DNA from: Paraclostridium bifermentans
Lineage (GTDB): Bacteria > Bacillota > Clostridia > Peptostreptococcales > Peptostreptococcaceae
NCBI RefSeq assembly: GCF_019916025.1
Contig: NZ_CP079737.1
Coordinates: 1,612,001-1,676,000 of the forward strand
DNA: 64,000 nucleotides
Reading direction: 5' to 3'
Shown: positions 22,714-31,353 of the stretch, piece after piece
How the letters are laid out: every line of letters begins with the position of its first letter
How positions within the stretch are numbered: position 1 is the stretch's first letter
Program-made: the position numbers and the translations under genes
The notes under the pieces: generated by a model
The model's input: only the letters and a program-made list of their open reading frames with translations
What the model was told of the DNA's origin: nothing
Databases searched by the model: none

Positions 22714-23477
22714 TATTTAAAATTAAAGTTTAAAATTGACTCTATCATATCTTCTCTAATGCTTTCTCCTAAGTCAATAGTCTTTATTTTAGGATTTTCT
22801 ATATGGTCATAAACAGGATCTAAAAATTCAACTTCTACATTTGTAGATTTAATCTTACCTACTGGTTCATATCCATGATAAGTTTCTTTTGAGTTTTTTA
22901 TAACAATAGGTACAATTGGGCATTTAGCTTTGTATGCTATTTTTAATGCTCCACTTTTAAATTCTGATATTATAGAATGGTCATCTTTTACCCATGTTAA
23001 ATCACCTTCAGGAAAGATTGCCATACTTTGACCGTTAATTATATTATTAGAAGCTTCTATAATACTTTTTAAACCTTGTCTATTGTCGTGTCTATTTATA
23101 TATACACATTTTATTATAGCTGCCCATTTAGAAACTATAGGTATGTTTTTCCATACTGGTTCATCAGCTATTACACAACCTACAGGTCTATTTACACTAG
23201 ATATTAATATATAACTATCTAGCATACTGGAATGATTAACAACAAATAGTACAGGTTCTTTTGGAATTTTTTCCTCGCCAATTATACGAACATCTATATT
23301 AACTAATTTTAAAGAGTTTTTAGCTTGTTTTTGTAAAAAAGAAAATTTATTTTCCATTGTGAATTTATTAGGAAACTTTGAAAACTTCTTTAATTTAAAA
23401 ATAGATAATAAGAAACCTATAATTTGAAAGGTTGCAAATTTAATGTAATTAAACAATTTGATATATCTCCTCTTCAT
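22692..23477 (-). CDS. 1-acyl-sn-glycerol-3-phosphate acyltransferase family protein
   Basis: A 261-residue PlsC-family enzyme: NHSSMLDS is the NHx4D catalytic motif, VYINRHDNRQG the second block, FPEGDLTW the third and VPIVIKNS the fourth. An N-terminal hydrophobic stretch (~10-25) anchors it. It should transfer an acyl chain to lysophosphatidate or a related acceptor. The ATG lacks a clear ribosome site; a TTG seven codons on has GAGGAG upstream and may be the true start. A second PlsC lies at about 52.4 kb. Confidence 0.8.
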   Translation of the reverse strand: MKRRYIKLFNYIKFATFQIIGFLLSIFKLKKFSKFPNKFTMENKFSFLQKQAKNSLKLVNIDVRIIGEEKIPKEPVLFVVNHSSMLDSYILISSVNRPVGCVIADEPVWKNIPIVSKWAAIIKCVYINRHDNRQGLKSIIEASNNIINGQSMAIFPEGDLTWVKDDHSIISEFKSGALKIAYKAKCPIVPIVIKNSKETYHGYEPVGKIKSTNVEVEFLDPVYDHIENPKIKTIDLGESIREDMIESILNFNFKYKKAISK

Positions 23478-23580
23478 GCATGTTAAAATATTTAATTTAG
23501 ATTAATTCAATACTAGAAAGATTTTATCATAAAATGAAATTTAATTAAAGAGGAATATGAAATGATAGTTATTTGAATAA

Positions 23581-23612
23581 AAAAAGAACTATATTAATAT
23601 AGTTCCTTTTTT
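23581..23612 (-). terminator. Terminator of the MFS transporter gene
   Basis: An imperfect inverted repeat AAAAAGAACTATATTAATATAGTTCCTTTTT with A/T runs on both sides, just past the MFS stop codon. Confidence 0.65.
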
Positions 23613-23620
23613 TATGTATA

Positions 23621-24946
23621 TTATGCAGTTTGATCTTCCTTGTTATCTTGTCCATGTCTGTTGTATTTTTTATTATACACTACTATTAGAAGTACAGATG
23701 CTAGGACATAAATAACAGCTGTTATGTAATAAGCTTTTGAATATCCACCTGGTATTTTAAATAAGAATAATTTTGTAAATTGACCTGCTATTATAGATGT
23801 AATACCTCCTGCTACAAATATAAGTGAGTTATATGCAGGTCTAGAGTTTTTTGAAACAAACTCCATTGGGAGAGAGTTCATTATAGGATTTGCACAGTTC
23901 ATAAATCCTGATCTAAAGAATAAGCCAGCTCCAACTGCTACAACCATTCCAGAACCAAACACTGTACCATTTGCTATAACCAACATAAAAGGTATAGATA
24001 AAAGTGCTAATCCACCTAAAGCAATAACATTTCCTAGTTTTTTTACAACCCATGGTGATATTAATAAGAATAAAACCATTGCAAAGTATTGGTAAGATAC
24101 AAGTTGAGAAGTTGTAGCTCTTGATATACCTAGTTCATTATTTAAGAATACTGAGAAGTAAGGGCAAATTAATGATGCTCCAAATCTTATCATAGCATAG
24201 TATACAAGCCATAGCACAACGTACTTATTTTTAAATATTGACCAATCAAAAGATTTTTTCTCTTTAGTAGTAGTTTCTTCGCAGTAATCTTCTTTTTTCT
24301 CTTTTATAAATAAAAGAGGTATAAGTGAAAGTGCTGCGATTACAACAAACATAAGTAATACGTCTCTTTGAGCTAATATAAATTCATGTAATTGATGAGA
24401 AGTCATTCCTTTAATGTTTTCAGTTATTGCACTTGCTTGAGAGTTAGAAATTTTTAATCTACTTGCAAATCTAGATACTGCAATAGTTCCTCCAAACCAA
24501 GTTGCCAATACCATACCTATAACATTTATATACAATGCTCTAGAAAAAACTTTAGTTCTTTCTTTCTCAGTAGTATAAGCTGTAAGATAAGGTGGTAATA
24601 CAACATCAAATAATGCAACACCTACAAGTATTGCTAGTGTAGCAACAGGGTAAATAAAGCTTACATCCACAAATGATATAGCTATTAATGCAGCTATAGT
24701 CATTATAGGCCCTGTAATTATAAGCTTTTTGTATCCAAGCTTTGGTGCTAAAATTAAAATTGCGGCACATACGAAATTACTCATCCCCATAAAAGAGGAG
24801 AAAGAACTTGCTGTAGAGATATTAACTTGCTGTAAAAAAGTTACTAAGACGTCAAAAGCAACTCCACTCATAAGTCCCATAAAGGCATAGCTGACAATAA
24901 AGGCCCAGCTATTAAAGTTAAATCTTTTTAGTTCTTTTTGATCCAT
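23621..24946 (-). CDS. Major facilitator superfamily transporter
   Basis: A ~441-residue transporter with 12 predicted helices and a central loop (KEKKEDYCEETTTKEKKSF). YSSVFMGMSNFVC-type and VVLPPYLTAYTTEKERTKVFSRAL segments correspond to the MFS motif A loop. The start at MDQKELKRF, five codons inside the longest frame, is preferred because GGGATGG lies six bases before it. Substrate unknown. It stands alone between two long intergenic stretches. Confidence 0.75.
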   Translation of the reverse strand: MDQKELKRFNFNSWAFIVSYAFMGLMSGVAFDVLVTFLQQVNISTASSFSSFMGMSNFVCAAILILAPKLGYKKLIITGPIMTIAALIAISFVDVSFIYPVATLAILVGVALFDVVLPPYLTAYTTEKERTKVFSRALYINVIGMVLATWFGGTIAVSRFASRLKISNSQASAITENIKGMTSHQLHEFILAQRDVLLMFVVIAALSLIPLLFIKEKKEDYCEETTTKEKKSFDWSIFKNKYVVLWLVYYAMIRFGASLICPYFSVFLNNELGISRATTSQLVSYQYFAMVLFLLISPWVVKKLGNVIALGGLALLSIPFMLVIANGTVFGSGMVVAVGAGLFFRSGFMNCANPIMNSLPMEFVSKNSRPAYNSLIFVAGGITSIIAGQFTKLFLFKIPGGYSKAYYITAVIYVLASVLLIVVYNKKYNRHGQDNKEDQTA

Positions 24947-24961
24947 AAAATACCATCCCAT

Positions 24962-25449
24962 TTCATATAAAATTTTTATTAGGAATAACTCTCTTAGGAA
25001 AACATTTCCTAGTCAAGATAATTGTATATTATATTGGGAAAATTTCAATATATTTGGAAATTTATGAAATATATTGTAAATTCTATAAATTCGCTAAAAT
25101 AGTTAGATTTCATACTTAAAATTCAAAATTTACTAATTATCATTATGTGCGTATATAATAAATTTTTAAGCACTTATACAAATATGAATTTATGTTAAAA
25201 ATATATTAAATATCTTTAAAACTTTAATAATTTTTTCAAAAAACTTTACTTTAAACTGAATTTAATTTTCAAAATTTTATCTACAACGTAAACATTTAGT
25301 TATATACTTTATTTTAATTTCTTTTATTAAAATAATCTCAATTTAAATAAAGTTAATATATTTCTTCGAATAATAGCATATTATTAAAGTAATTAGATAT
25401 AATTCAATACTTAGGTGGTTAAAAATATGTATCAAGGGGGAATTATAAG
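24962..25449. other. AT-rich intergenic region without visible genes
   Basis: About 490 bases of very AT-rich sequence between divergent genes. No ORF with a ribosome site, hairpin terminator or known RNA was seen. GGGGG at 25436-25440 is the ribosome site of the next gene. Promoters for both flanking genes must lie here. Confidence 0.5.
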
Positions 25450-25725
25450 GTGAGAAGTAAAGCTGTAAATTTAATTGATGATAGGCTTTTTAAAGTTAAA
25501 ATACTATCTAGTGGTGGAGATAATATAAATTTAAAATTTCCTGTTGAGTTTGTGAAAAGAATGGTGAAAATAAATGGACTTAAATGGCTTAATTTAAAAA
25601 CAGATGTCTTAGATACTGACAACTTAGCAAAAACGGTTATGCAAGCTTTAGATTATAATTTAACTGGTAATATAGTTAATATAAAAACTAAAAATAATGA
25701 TTTAATAAAAATAAATATAGATTAA
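25450..25725 (+). CDS. Small hypothetical protein (91 aa), YvlB/DUF2089-type domain
   Basis: Starts with GTG nine bases after GGGGG. The sequence LFKVKILSSGGDNINLKF, FPVEFVKRMVKI, a short helix, then NIVNIKTKNNDLIKINID has the 'L-V-S-x-G-D-x-V-x-V-x-P ... G-x-I-V-D-I-x-x-x-x-G-D-x-V-x-I' outline found in small domains at the end of YvlB/DUF2089-type proteins of Firmicutes. Here the domain stands alone. Function unknown. Confidence 0.55.
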   Translation: MRSKAVNLIDDRLFKVKILSSGGDNINLKFPVEFVKRMVKINGLKWLNLKTDVLDTDNLAKTVMQALDYNLTGNIVNIKTKNNDLIKINID

Positions 25726-25822
25726 GTTTAAATTTCGATGAATTTAATATATAGGCTTGAATAAATATGATTTTTTTTATACTATATTAATAACTTTAAA
25801 TTAATATCGAAAGGAACTTGTT

Positions 25823-26056
25823 ATGAAAAGCTTTAAAATACGATTAACTAGAGAGACTTTTAGTTTTAGGTTTAAACAATATGAGGGCACATATTTTTTT
25901 GGAGAGTTAAATGAAGAAACTCAAATTGTTAAGTATAAGATAACAAAAGATGAAGAAGGATTAGATTTAAAAGAATTTGGAAACACACACATAAAAGAGG
26001 ACTTATTATATATCCCTCAAGTGGACGCTTACATAGATTTAAATAGTATAAAATAA
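25823..26056 (+). CDS. Small hypothetical protein (77 aa)
   Basis: A 77-residue soluble protein with a likely all-beta fold (FRFKQYEGTYFFGELNEETQIVKY). AAAGGAAC lies before the ATG, and a very strong terminator follows the stop. No family recognised. It is near, but not clearly cotranscribed with, the upstream 91-residue gene. Confidence 0.55.
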   Translation: MKSFKIRLTRETFSFRFKQYEGTYFFGELNEETQIVKYKITKDEEGLDLKEFGNTHIKEDLLYIPQVDAYIDLNSIK

Positions 26057-26098
26057 AAATCGCCACCGATATATGCGAATCGGTGGCGATTTTTATTT
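26055..26098 (+). terminator. Very strong intrinsic terminator
   Basis: A 16-bp GC-rich perfect stem AAAAATCGCCACCGAT / ATCGGTGGCGATTTTT with an eight-base loop and T run. Confidence 0.9.
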
Positions 26099-26217
26099 TA
26101 TAGATGTTAGTAACAGTTTCTTTGAAATCATAATAAGATATATAAACGCCTAATGTAGAATTAAGTTTATTTAAGTAAATAGATAATATAAATTTACAAG
26201 AGGAGAATGATGAATAT

Positions 26218-26883
26218 ATGAAAAAAGTTTATATAGATTTAGGTCATGGTGGAAATGATAGTGGTGCTATAGGAGTTAATAACATACTTGAGAAAGATAT
26301 AGTACTTAGTATAGGAAAAAAGCTTGAGCAAAAACTTAAAAACTGTGATTTAGATATTAAAATGTCTAGAAACAATGATACTTTCAAAACACTTGAGTAT
26401 AGATCTAGTGAAGCGAATAAATGGGGAGCTGATTGTTTTGTGTCATTGCACTGCAATTCATTTAATAAATTAGCAAAAGGTATAGAAACATATTGTTATA
26501 AGCTGAAATATAGAAAGCTAGCAGATGATATACACGAAGAATTAGTAAAGTCTCATTTATACACAGAAAATAGAGGCGTAAAAGAAGGAAATTTTCATGT
26601 AGTTAGAGAAACAAAAATGGCTGCAGCTTTAATAGAGTTGGCATTTATAGACAATGTTGAAGATATAGATCTGTTGTTAAATAAACAAGATGAATTTGCA
26701 ACAGCAATAGCTAAAGGTATATGCAAATTTTTAGGAATTGAGTTTAAGTATGATAATAGTTCAAATAAAGAACAATTATGGGCAGTATGTGTAGGTGCTT
26801 TCAAAGAAAGAGAAAACGCAGATAGAGTATTAAAAGAAGCTATAGATAAGGGATTTAAAGATGCTTATATAATTACTAGGTAA
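26218..26883 (+). CDS. N-acetylmuramoyl-L-alanine amidase (CwlC/Amidase_3 type), chromosomal paralogue of the phage endolysin
   Basis: A 221-residue amidase: DLGHGGNDSGAIGV (zinc His), ILEKDI (Glu), SLHCNS (His) and ALIELAFI (catalytic Glu) over residues ~1-175, then one SPOR-like unit (WAVCVGAFKERENADRVLKEA). No signal peptide, as in the mother-cell lytic amidase CwlC. It shares long blocks with the phage enzyme at 6.8-7.6 kb (for example EANKWGAD, KYRKLAD, NRGVKEGN), pointing to exchange between phage and host. It may release spores or act as a domesticated lysin. Confidence 0.88.
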   Translation: MKKVYIDLGHGGNDSGAIGVNNILEKDIVLSIGKKLEQKLKNCDLDIKMSRNNDTFKTLEYRSSEANKWGADCFVSLHCNSFNKLAKGIETYCYKLKYRKLADDIHEELVKSHLYTENRGVKEGNFHVVRETKMAAALIELAFIDNVEDIDLLLNKQDEFATAIAKGICKFLGIEFKYDNSSNKEQLWAVCVGAFKERENADRVLKEAIDKGFKDAYIITR

Positions 26884-26888
26884 TCTAA

Positions 26889-26925
26889 AAACTACCACTG
26901 TAAAAAATACAGTGGTAGTTTATGT
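26889..26925. terminator. Bidirectional terminator
   Basis: A 14-bp perfect stem AAACTACCACTGTA / TACAGTGGTAGTTT with five-base loop between convergent genes. Confidence 0.8.
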
Positions 26926-26933
26926 ATAAAATA

Positions 26934-27086
26934 TTATATTAAAATAATAACTTTATATAATATTAGTAGACAAAGTCCTATTAAAGCAATTTTAAACACT
27001 ATATTTCCAATAAGCTTTACACTTTTTATAGCTATTCCTGCAATAACTATAAAAACTAGCAATTTAAATAACATATCTAAATCCAT
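26934..27086 (-). CDS. Small membrane protein (50 aa, two helices)
   Basis: A short minus-strand ORF with AGGAGG seven bases before its ATG. Almost the whole product is hydrophobic, with helices at about 7-20 and 27-50 split by KSVKLIGN. It ends close to the shared terminator. No family recognised, but ribosome site and length make it a likely real gene. Confidence 0.6.
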   Translation of the reverse strand: MDLDMLFKLLVFIVIAGIAIKSVKLIGNIVFKIALIGLCLLILYKVIILI

Positions 27087-27260
27087 ACTTTTATCCTCCT
27101 ATTCATATAAGAATTATATAAATTTTAACAGAATATAAGAATATATGCAATTTATATAAAATATAGAGATATAATATATAATATTAGAGATATATTGTAT
27201 AATGATATATTATGGTAAAATATGTATAATATAATACAAAAGGTAGGTAGGGAATTATTT

Positions 27261-29153
27261 ATGAATAAAATTAAATTTTCAATAAAAAAAATAAAAGATA
27301 TCCCAACTGATCCTAAGATAATGTATGCTAAAGCTAGCCTTTACATTAAATTAGGGAAGATTGATGATGCTATAGAGCTATTAACTCAAGCTTCAATAAA
27401 TCACTATGACAAGGCTCAATATACGCTAGCCAAGTTATATCAGTCTGAGGGTAATATAGAAGAATGTGAAAAATGGCTTAAACTAGCATTTAAAAGTGGA
27501 GTTGAAGAAGCTGCTTATGATTTGGGAAGTATCTATTATGGTTTAGAAGCATATGAATATGCTATATATTGGTATGAAAAGATAGCATTACTAGGGCATT
27601 TGAAAGCTCAAAATAACTTAGGGGTAATTTATTTTAAGTTAAGAGACTACGAAAATTCTATAAGGTGGTTAAAGGAAGCTAGTGAGGGTAAACTCTCTGA
27701 TGCTCTTTTCAATCTAGGTATTTTATATAGATATGCAAATGATACTCAAAATGCAATAGATTGCTTTAAAAGAGGTTCTATTTTAGGAAACAATCATGCA
27801 AAATATAATTTAGCTATGATATATCAAGAAAATGGGGACTTTAAAGATGCTATTTCAAACTATAAACAATTGTCTAAATTGGGATACGAAAAAGCTTGCT
27901 ATAATTTAGGCCTTTTATTTGAATCAGATCAAAATTATGAAGAAGCTAAAATTTATTACAAAAAAGCTGCTGAAAAAGGTAATGAAAAATGCAGTTTTAG
28001 GTTAGCTTACATATATGATGAGCAAGAAGACTTTGAAGAAGCTAAGTTTTACTATAAAATTGCTTATGATAAAAACAATATATTATCTAGCTATAAACTA
28101 GGCAATATATATAATAAAGAAAATGATTTAAACACAGCTAAAATGTATTATAAAGAAGCTTCTGACAACGACATAATACAAGCTACTAATAATTTAGCTG
28201 GTCTTTTATTTGAAGAGAAATTGTATGAAGAAGCTATTCCTCTGTATAAAAAATGTATAGATTATGGATTTAGAGAATCTGTAGAAAATCTAGGAGATCT
28301 TTATAAACAAATAAATGATACAGATTCTGCAATTGACTATTACAAACAGATAGAAGATTTAACATCTGTTCAAGTTAAACTTGGTAATATATATGAACAA
28401 TTAAAAAACTTTGATTTAGCAATTAACTATTATCTAAAAGCAGCTGAAAATAATAACCTCGAAGCAATTTATAGATTAGGGATTATTTATGAAGAATTAG
28501 ATGATTATGATAAAGCAATAAGTTTTTATGAAAAAGCTATTGAAAAAGATCACTTAAATTCTAGGATCCATTTAGGGAAAATTTTATTTGAAAAAGAAGA
28601 ATATGAAGTTTCTAAAAAGCTATTTGAAGTTCCCTCAAATGAGGATAATGGTTACTCACAACATATGTTAGGTATAATATATAGCATTTATTATAAAGAT
28701 TATGTAAGTGCTAAGTATTGGTATGAAAAAACAAGAGAAAAAGGGTGTATAGAATCTATATTTAATTTAGGTCAATTGAGTCTAAAATTAAATGAAGATA
28801 GTGAAGCTGAAAAATATTTTAAAGAAGGAAGCAAGTTAGGCAATAAGAAATGTGAATATATGCTAGCTAGCCTATATTATAAAAAGAGCTTTGAAGCTTA
28901 TGAAAGTTTAGCAAAAGAAAATTATGATAATAGTGAAGAAGTGTTTAAAAAACTTCCAAAGTTAATTTTGAATTTTAATCAAATACTCATAGCGCCTTTT
29001 GAAACTATTAGTCCTAATGAAGAAGAAGATATGTATGTGCCTAAGTATTTATTATATACAGATGAAAAAATAGATAATCTATATGAAAATGAGTTAACTC
29101 ATATGATTGTAGATGGACATTTGGAGTTTAATATAGAAAATATAACTAAATAA
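27261..29153 (+). CDS. Tetratricopeptide / Sel1-like repeat protein
   Basis: A 630-residue soluble protein starting at MNKIKFSIKK; AGGTAGGG lies eight bases before this ATG, while the upstream in-frame ATG has none. From residue ~20 to ~560 it holds about 15 repeats of 34-36 residues of the pattern A-x-x-x-L-G-x-x-Y-x-x-x-x-D-x-x-x-A-x-x-x-Y-x-x-A (for example AQNNLGVIYFKLRDYENSI). Such solenoids serve as protein-binding scaffolds. A ~70-residue acidic tail follows. Partner unknown. Confidence 0.85.
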   Translation: MNKIKFSIKKIKDIPTDPKIMYAKASLYIKLGKIDDAIELLTQASINHYDKAQYTLAKLYQSEGNIEECEKWLKLAFKSGVEEAAYDLGSIYYGLEAYEYAIYWYEKIALLGHLKAQNNLGVIYFKLRDYENSIRWLKEASEGKLSDALFNLGILYRYANDTQNAIDCFKRGSILGNNHAKYNLAMIYQENGDFKDAISNYKQLSKLGYEKACYNLGLLFESDQNYEEAKIYYKKAAEKGNEKCSFRLAYIYDEQEDFEEAKFYYKIAYDKNNILSSYKLGNIYNKENDLNTAKMYYKEASDNDIIQATNNLAGLLFEEKLYEEAIPLYKKCIDYGFRESVENLGDLYKQINDTDSAIDYYKQIEDLTSVQVKLGNIYEQLKNFDLAINYYLKAAENNNLEAIYRLGIIYEELDDYDKAISFYEKAIEKDHLNSRIHLGKILFEKEEYEVSKKLFEVPSNEDNGYSQHMLGIIYSIYYKDYVSAKYWYEKTREKGCIESIFNLGQLSLKLNEDSEAEKYFKEGSKLGNKKCEYMLASLYYKKSFEAYESLAKENYDNSEEVFKKLPKLILNFNQILIAPFETISPNEEEDMYVPKYLLYTDEKIDNLYENELTHMIVDGHLEFNIENITK

Positions 29154-29156
29154 TAC

Positions 29157-29221
29157 AAAAAATGGATAAAAAAGCACATGCAAACAAATGTTCGATAAGC
29201 TAATTTTATCCATTTTTTTGT
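29157..29221. terminator. Long-loop bidirectional terminator
   Basis: AAAAAATGGATAAAA pairs exactly with TTTTATCCATTTTTT around a 33-base loop that contains AAACAAATGTTC, a LexA-box-like word that is probably chance. Confidence 0.65.
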
Positions 29222-29244
29222 TAAAACACATATTTTTTTATAAT

Positions 29245-29874
29245 TTACTTAAAAAAGTTAATAAAATTTGATAAAAATCCTGTATGCTCGTTGAATATGT
29301 TAATACCTATACATATTAATATAATACCACCTATAATTTCGGCATAATTTTTTAATATTGGACCTATTTGCTTTCCTATCAAAACACCTATAAAACACAC
29401 TATAAAAGTTATTATAGCTATAGCGCTTACAACTGGTATTATAGATATATTTAAAAATGCAAAACTAACACCAACGGCAAGTGCATCTATACTAGTAGCA
29501 ACAGACAATACTATTAAATCTTTTGTTTTTATATCATTATCGTTAAAGTTATTTTGAGTATTATCTTGAGCGATATCTAATGCAACTTCATCCTCATCTT
29601 CACCTTTAATAGATTCATATATCATTTTTATACCTAAGAATGATAGTAATATTAATGCGATCCAATGATCAAAAGCTTTTATGTATCCTTCGAAGCTAAT
29701 TCCTAGTGCCCATCCAATTAGAGGCATTCCTCCTTGAAATAAACCAAAGAAAAAAGCTATTTTAAAAGCTAACTTTGTTGTTATATTTTTAATTGTCATT
29801 CCTTTAGTTATAGATACTGCAAATGCATCCATAGATAAAGCAATTGACGTTAATAAAATTGATATTAAACTCAT
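29245..29874 (-). CDS. mntP: Manganese efflux pump MntP
   Basis: A 209-residue protein with six transmembrane helices and the internal duplication of the MntP/DUF204 family: ALSMDAFAVSITKGM in the first half and ATSIDALAVGVSFAFL in the second, whose aspartates bind manganese. A charged loop (KGEDEDEVALDIAQDN) joins the halves. It exports Mn2+ and is preceded by a yybP-ykoY type leader, which fits manganese-dependent expression. Confidence 0.9.
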   Translation of the reverse strand: MSLISILLTSIALSMDAFAVSITKGMTIKNITTKLAFKIAFFFGLFQGGMPLIGWALGISFEGYIKAFDHWIALILLSFLGIKMIYESIKGEDEDEVALDIAQDNTQNNFNDNDIKTKDLIVLSVATSIDALAVGVSFAFLNISIIPVVSAIAIITFIVCFIGVLIGKQIGPILKNYAEIIGGIILICIGINIFNEHTGFLSNFINFFK

Positions 29875-29910
29875 AATTATTATTCCTCCTTAACTTTTTA
29901 TAATATGCAC

Positions 29911-30052
29911 AAAAAAAACGAGACTTATACACGAAAATAATCGTGTATGAGTCTCGCTATTTAAGATTAGACCAGACTTTATAGTCATTATGTTGATCTA
30001 ACCACACTTTATGTGCTAGCTACTCCCTCAACAAGAGAATAGAAAGTTTATT
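29911..30052 (-). promoter_or_regulatory. yybP-ykoY type manganese riboswitch with terminator, upstream of mntP
   Basis: Read on the minus strand, the aptamer (about 30052-29960) has the conserved GAGGGAGTAGC followed by paired loops ending in GTCTGGTC, as in yybP-ykoY elements. Directly after it a 16-bp stem CGAGACTCATACACGA / TCGTGTATAAGTCTCG (with one G-T) and eight Ts form a terminator (29911-29956), then RBS and mntP. Mn2+ binding is expected to prevent termination and turn on the efflux pump. The class was recognised by consensus only. Confidence 0.8.
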
Positions 30053-30102
30053 CAATTCTTTTATAATTTTACATAATATGTAAGTATAAGTCAATTAAAA
30101 CT

Positions 30103-30777
30103 TTATAACTGGCTTAGGTGAATCAATTTATCTCTATTAATTATAGTTATTTTACCTCTTTGAGATGTGATTATATCTTTGTTTTTAAAATCTGTAAGTA
30201 GCCTAGTTATTACTTCACGGCTAGTTCCTAACTCCTGAGCAATTTTTTCTTGTGTTAAATATAAATAATCACTATTATTAGTTCTTTTAGAAATATCTAA
30301 TAGGTACTTAGAAACTCTTACATCCATTCGTTCAAAAGCTATTTCTTCCAATAAATTTATTACTTCTGTATATTTAGTAAATAAATTTGAAACCATATAC
30401 TTTTGAAAATCTAGAGTATTATATATATACTTGTTAAAAATGTCAGTTGGAATAAAAATTATCTTTGTAGGTTCTATAACTTCTGCAAATGCCGGAAAAA
30501 CTTCATTTGATAACATACAAGACATGGATAAGTAGCAAGTATCTCCGCTAGAAAGCTTATATAAAGTTACTTCTTTTCCTTTATCTGAAATTTTATAAAC
30601 TCTTATAGATCCTTTTAAAATTAAAGAAAACCCCCTACACTGTTCTCCTCTAGCTATTATTTCAGAGTTTATATCGAAACTTTCAACCACTAATCTAGAT
30701 TCAATAAGATTTTTAATTTGTTCATCTAATTTATTGATAAAACTGTATGTATCACATAGTTCTTTAAAAACTGTCAT
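30103..30777 (-). CDS. Crp/Fnr-family transcriptional regulator
   Basis: A 224-residue protein with an N-terminal cyclic-nucleotide-binding-like beta barrel (GFSLILKGSIRVYKISDKGKE, LSSGDTCYLSMSCML) and a C-terminal winged helix with YLTQEKIAQELGTSREVITRLL. Two cysteines in CYLSMSC could sense redox state or bind a cluster, but the classical FNR four-Cys set is absent. A structured leader with its own terminator lies 130 bases upstream. Its targets are not evident. Confidence 0.85.
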   Translation of the reverse strand: MTVFKELCDTYSFINKLDEQIKNLIESRLVVESFDINSEIIARGEQCRGFSLILKGSIRVYKISDKGKEVTLYKLSSGDTCYLSMSCMLSNEVFPAFAEVIEPTKIIFIPTDIFNKYIYNTLDFQKYMVSNLFTKYTEVINLLEEIAFERMDVRVSKYLLDISKRTNNSDYLYLTQEKIAQELGTSREVITRLLTDFKNKDIITSQRGKITIINRDKLIHLSQL

Positions 30778-30909
30778 AAGATTCCCCCTAAATATAAGTT
30801 AAAATTATTTTTATATACTAAAATTATATATTAATATATATTAATATCAAAGTATTTAATTTCACTATATAAATATATACATAATTTATATTTTAAATTA
30901 AACATAAAT

Positions 30910-31040
30910 GAAGAGTGCCTTATAAAAGACACTCTTCTATCTAAATTAGGTTTGGCAGAGCGAGTAATTCTGCATCTCTCACAATTACTTAAAACCTTTA
31001 AGTAGAGTATTGGACTCTTTCCAACTTCAAAACCTAACTG
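30910..31040 (-). promoter_or_regulatory. Unassigned structured RNA leader with terminator, upstream of the Crp/Fnr gene
   Basis: On the minus strand TTAGGTTT (31037-31030) pairs with AAACCTAA (30953-30946), enclosing three small stems (GTTGGA/TCCAAT, ACTTAAA/TTTAAGT, GCAGA/TCTGC). A terminator hairpin GAAGAGTG / CACTCTTC with a T-rich tail (30910-30937) follows at once. The three-way-junction outline with an adjoining terminator is that of a riboswitch or attenuator. I could not match it to a known class. Confidence 0.5.
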
Positions 31041-31163
31041 ATAATAGTATTACCTTTAAAATTAATTTTTATACTAAAATAAGTAACATATTTATATGTA
31101 TATTCATATTCTTTAATAAGATTAAATATTTAACTATTAAAAATACTCTCTACATTAAATATT

Positions 31164-31292
31164 AGCTTCTGAGTTATCTACATTAATACAGATAAAACCC
31201 ATAAATTCATCAGAAGTAGCTTGAGTATAAAAATAGTATTTATATCTTAGAAGGTACCTTGAAGTTAAACTAAAGGTATCTTCTTATTTTTT
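31164..31292 (+). promoter_or_regulatory. Unassigned structured RNA leader with terminator, upstream of the MotA-like gene
   Basis: AGCTTCTGA (31164-31172) pairs with TCAGAAG...AGCT (31210-31221) around an inner TTATCT/AGATAA stem. About 30 bases on, AGAAGGTACCTT / AAGGTATCTTCT and a T run (31249-31292) form an intrinsic terminator 60 bases before the start of the motor genes. This fits an attenuation device. The ligand is unknown and no known riboswitch consensus was recognised. Confidence 0.45.
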
Positions 31293-31353
31293 GTCTATTT
31301 TAACTAGTATGTACATATATATTATTAAAACACATTCAATTAAGGAGGTTAGT

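Noticed and set aside
29182-29193. LexA-like word AAACAAATGTTC
   Set aside because: It lies in the loop of a terminator between two gene ends, with no promoter to control.
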